Source: CAYMST01 sp964393115
GTDB lineage: Bacteria; Bacteroidota; Bacteroidia; Cytophagales; Cyclobacteriaceae
DNA: 5,748 bases
Reading direction: 5' to 3'
NCBI GenBank assembly: GCA_964393115.1
Contig: CAYMST010000299.1
Coordinates: 1-5,748, forward strand
Shown: positions 5,178 through 5,748 of the stretch, piece after piece
Layout of the letters: every line of letters starts with the position of its first letter
Position numbering within the stretch: position 1 is the stretch's first letter
Made by a program: the position numbers and the translations under genes
Notes under the pieces: model-generated
The model's database searches: none
The model's input: only the letters and a program-made list of their open reading frames with translations
Told to the model about the DNA's origin: nothing

Positions 5178-5748
5178 CTATCTGATTCTTTCGTGTATAT
5201 GAGACGGTCATGTAATCGACTTGGACGGCCTTGCCAGAATTCAAGAGATGTAGGCGAAATTCTATATCCACCCCAATGATCTGGTTTCGGTAATTCTTCT
5301 GTGTTTTCAAATTTGGTTATGATTTCTTGATTTTTGCTTTCTAGAAAATCTCGATTAGGGATGATTTCACTTTGTGGGCTTACCCATGCTCCAATTCGAC
5401 TACCCCGAGGTCGGGATTTAAAATATTCCAATGATTCTTTTGTAGTGATTTTGGAGGCTTTGCCCGTAATTCGGATTTGTCGTTGCAGTGATACCCAAAA
5501 GAAATTCATACATACTACCTGCCGTTGCTCAATATCCTTTCCCTTGTGACTTGAATAATTAGTGAAAAAAGTAAACCCACTGTTGTCAAAGCCTTTGAGC
5601 AGGACCACTCGCGCAGAGGGTATATTGTCTACTGATACCGTTGCCAGTGTAAAGGCATTTGGTTCGGGTACATCAGCATTAATTGCTTCTTGGAACCACT
5701 TTTCAAACTGAGCCATCGGGTCTTTGTTAATATACTCCTCATGCAGCG
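5150..5748 (-). CDS. pdxH: Pyridoxamine 5'-phosphate oxidase, 5' end outside window
   Basis: This FMN enzyme oxidises pyridoxine 5'-phosphate or pyridoxamine 5'-phosphate to pyridoxal 5'-phosphate, the final step of B6 cofactor synthesis and salvage in the cytosol. Numbering from the Met at 5716, RVVLLKG (36-42) and FTNYSSHKGKDIE (51-63) form the FMN phosphate site. Y98, R102 and S106 in EYFKSRPRGS, with RLH (167-169), correspond to the substrate-binding residues of the E. coli enzyme. WGGYR (148-152), EFWQGRPSR (159-167) and the terminal RLAP are also typical. The Met at 5716 is internal. The frame stays open to the window edge, and its codons (LHEEYINKDP then MAQF) align without gaps to the family N-terminal region, so about 20 more residues should lie beyond 5748. 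All key residues seen are intact. It leads an operon with the overlapping glycosyltransferase gene. Confidence 0.95.
   Translation of the reverse strand, partial: LHEEYINKDPMAQFEKWFQEAINADVPEPNAFTLATVSVDNIPSARVVLLKGFDNSGFTFFTNYSSHKGKDIEQRQVVCMNFFWVSLQRQIRITGKASKITTKESLEYFKSRPRGSRIGAWVSPQSEIIPNRDFLESKNQEIITKFENTEELPKPDHWGGYRISPTSLEFWQGRPSRLHDRLIYTKESDSWKINRLAP

Noticed and set aside
5334..5549. Open frame of 71 codons on the plus strand inside pdxH
   Set aside because: It is antisense to fully conserved PdxH active-site sequence, with no independent support.
1..5748. Mobile element, phage, CRISPR, toxin-antitoxin or defence system
   Set aside because: No direct repeats, transposase or integrase motifs, or short paired genes are present, and the genes are typical chromosomal functions.

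Overview
The window looks like ordinary chromosomal DNA of a member of the Bacteroidota, most likely of the Cytophagia/Cytophagales type. The evidence is threefold. Three start regions are preceded by the Bacteroidota -7 promoter element TAnnTTTG. Start codons lack clear Shine-Dalgarno sequences and sit in A/T-rich leaders. One gene encodes an acyltransferase-like family that I recognise as widespread in this phylum. The sequence is moderately AT-rich. I see no insertion sequence, phage gene, CRISPR array, tRNA or rRNA.

Layout. From 1 to 1484 two genes run leftward: a GNAT-fold protein (375-1484) and, 8 bp downstream, a short-chain dehydrogenase/reductase that runs off the left edge (366 to 1). 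A 215-bp divergent intergenic region (1485-1699) carries one promoter element facing each way. Rightward from it come a full-length class II CCA tRNA nucleotidyltransferase with an HD domain (1700-3145) and a small TPR lipoprotein with its own promoter element (3202-3903). Two bases later the convergent leftward pair ends: a soluble GT-A glycosyltransferase (3906-5177), which overlaps by 28 bp the end of pdxH (5150 to beyond 5748). pdxH encodes pyridoxamine 5'-phosphate oxidase and is cut by the right edge.

How the genes relate. The CCA enzyme (tRNA 3'-end synthesis/repair) and PdxH (pyridoxal phosphate supply) are housekeeping functions. The GNAT/SDR pair looks co-transcribed and may act together, possibly in acyl-chain or lipid chemistry, but that is inference. 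The glycosyltransferase is translationally linked to pdxH without an obvious metabolic reason. It sits in no visible polysaccharide cluster.

No clearly new system is evident. The points most worth a second look are the GNAT/SDR operon with its FabI-like reductase signature, the orphan glycosyltransferase with its forced TTG start inside pdxH, and two abutting inverted repeats just past the convergent gene junction. Three apparent gene starts need care. The longest open frames of the GNAT and lipoprotein genes begin at upstream TTG codons that conflict with promoter elements. The first visible ATG of pdxH is internal to the protein.
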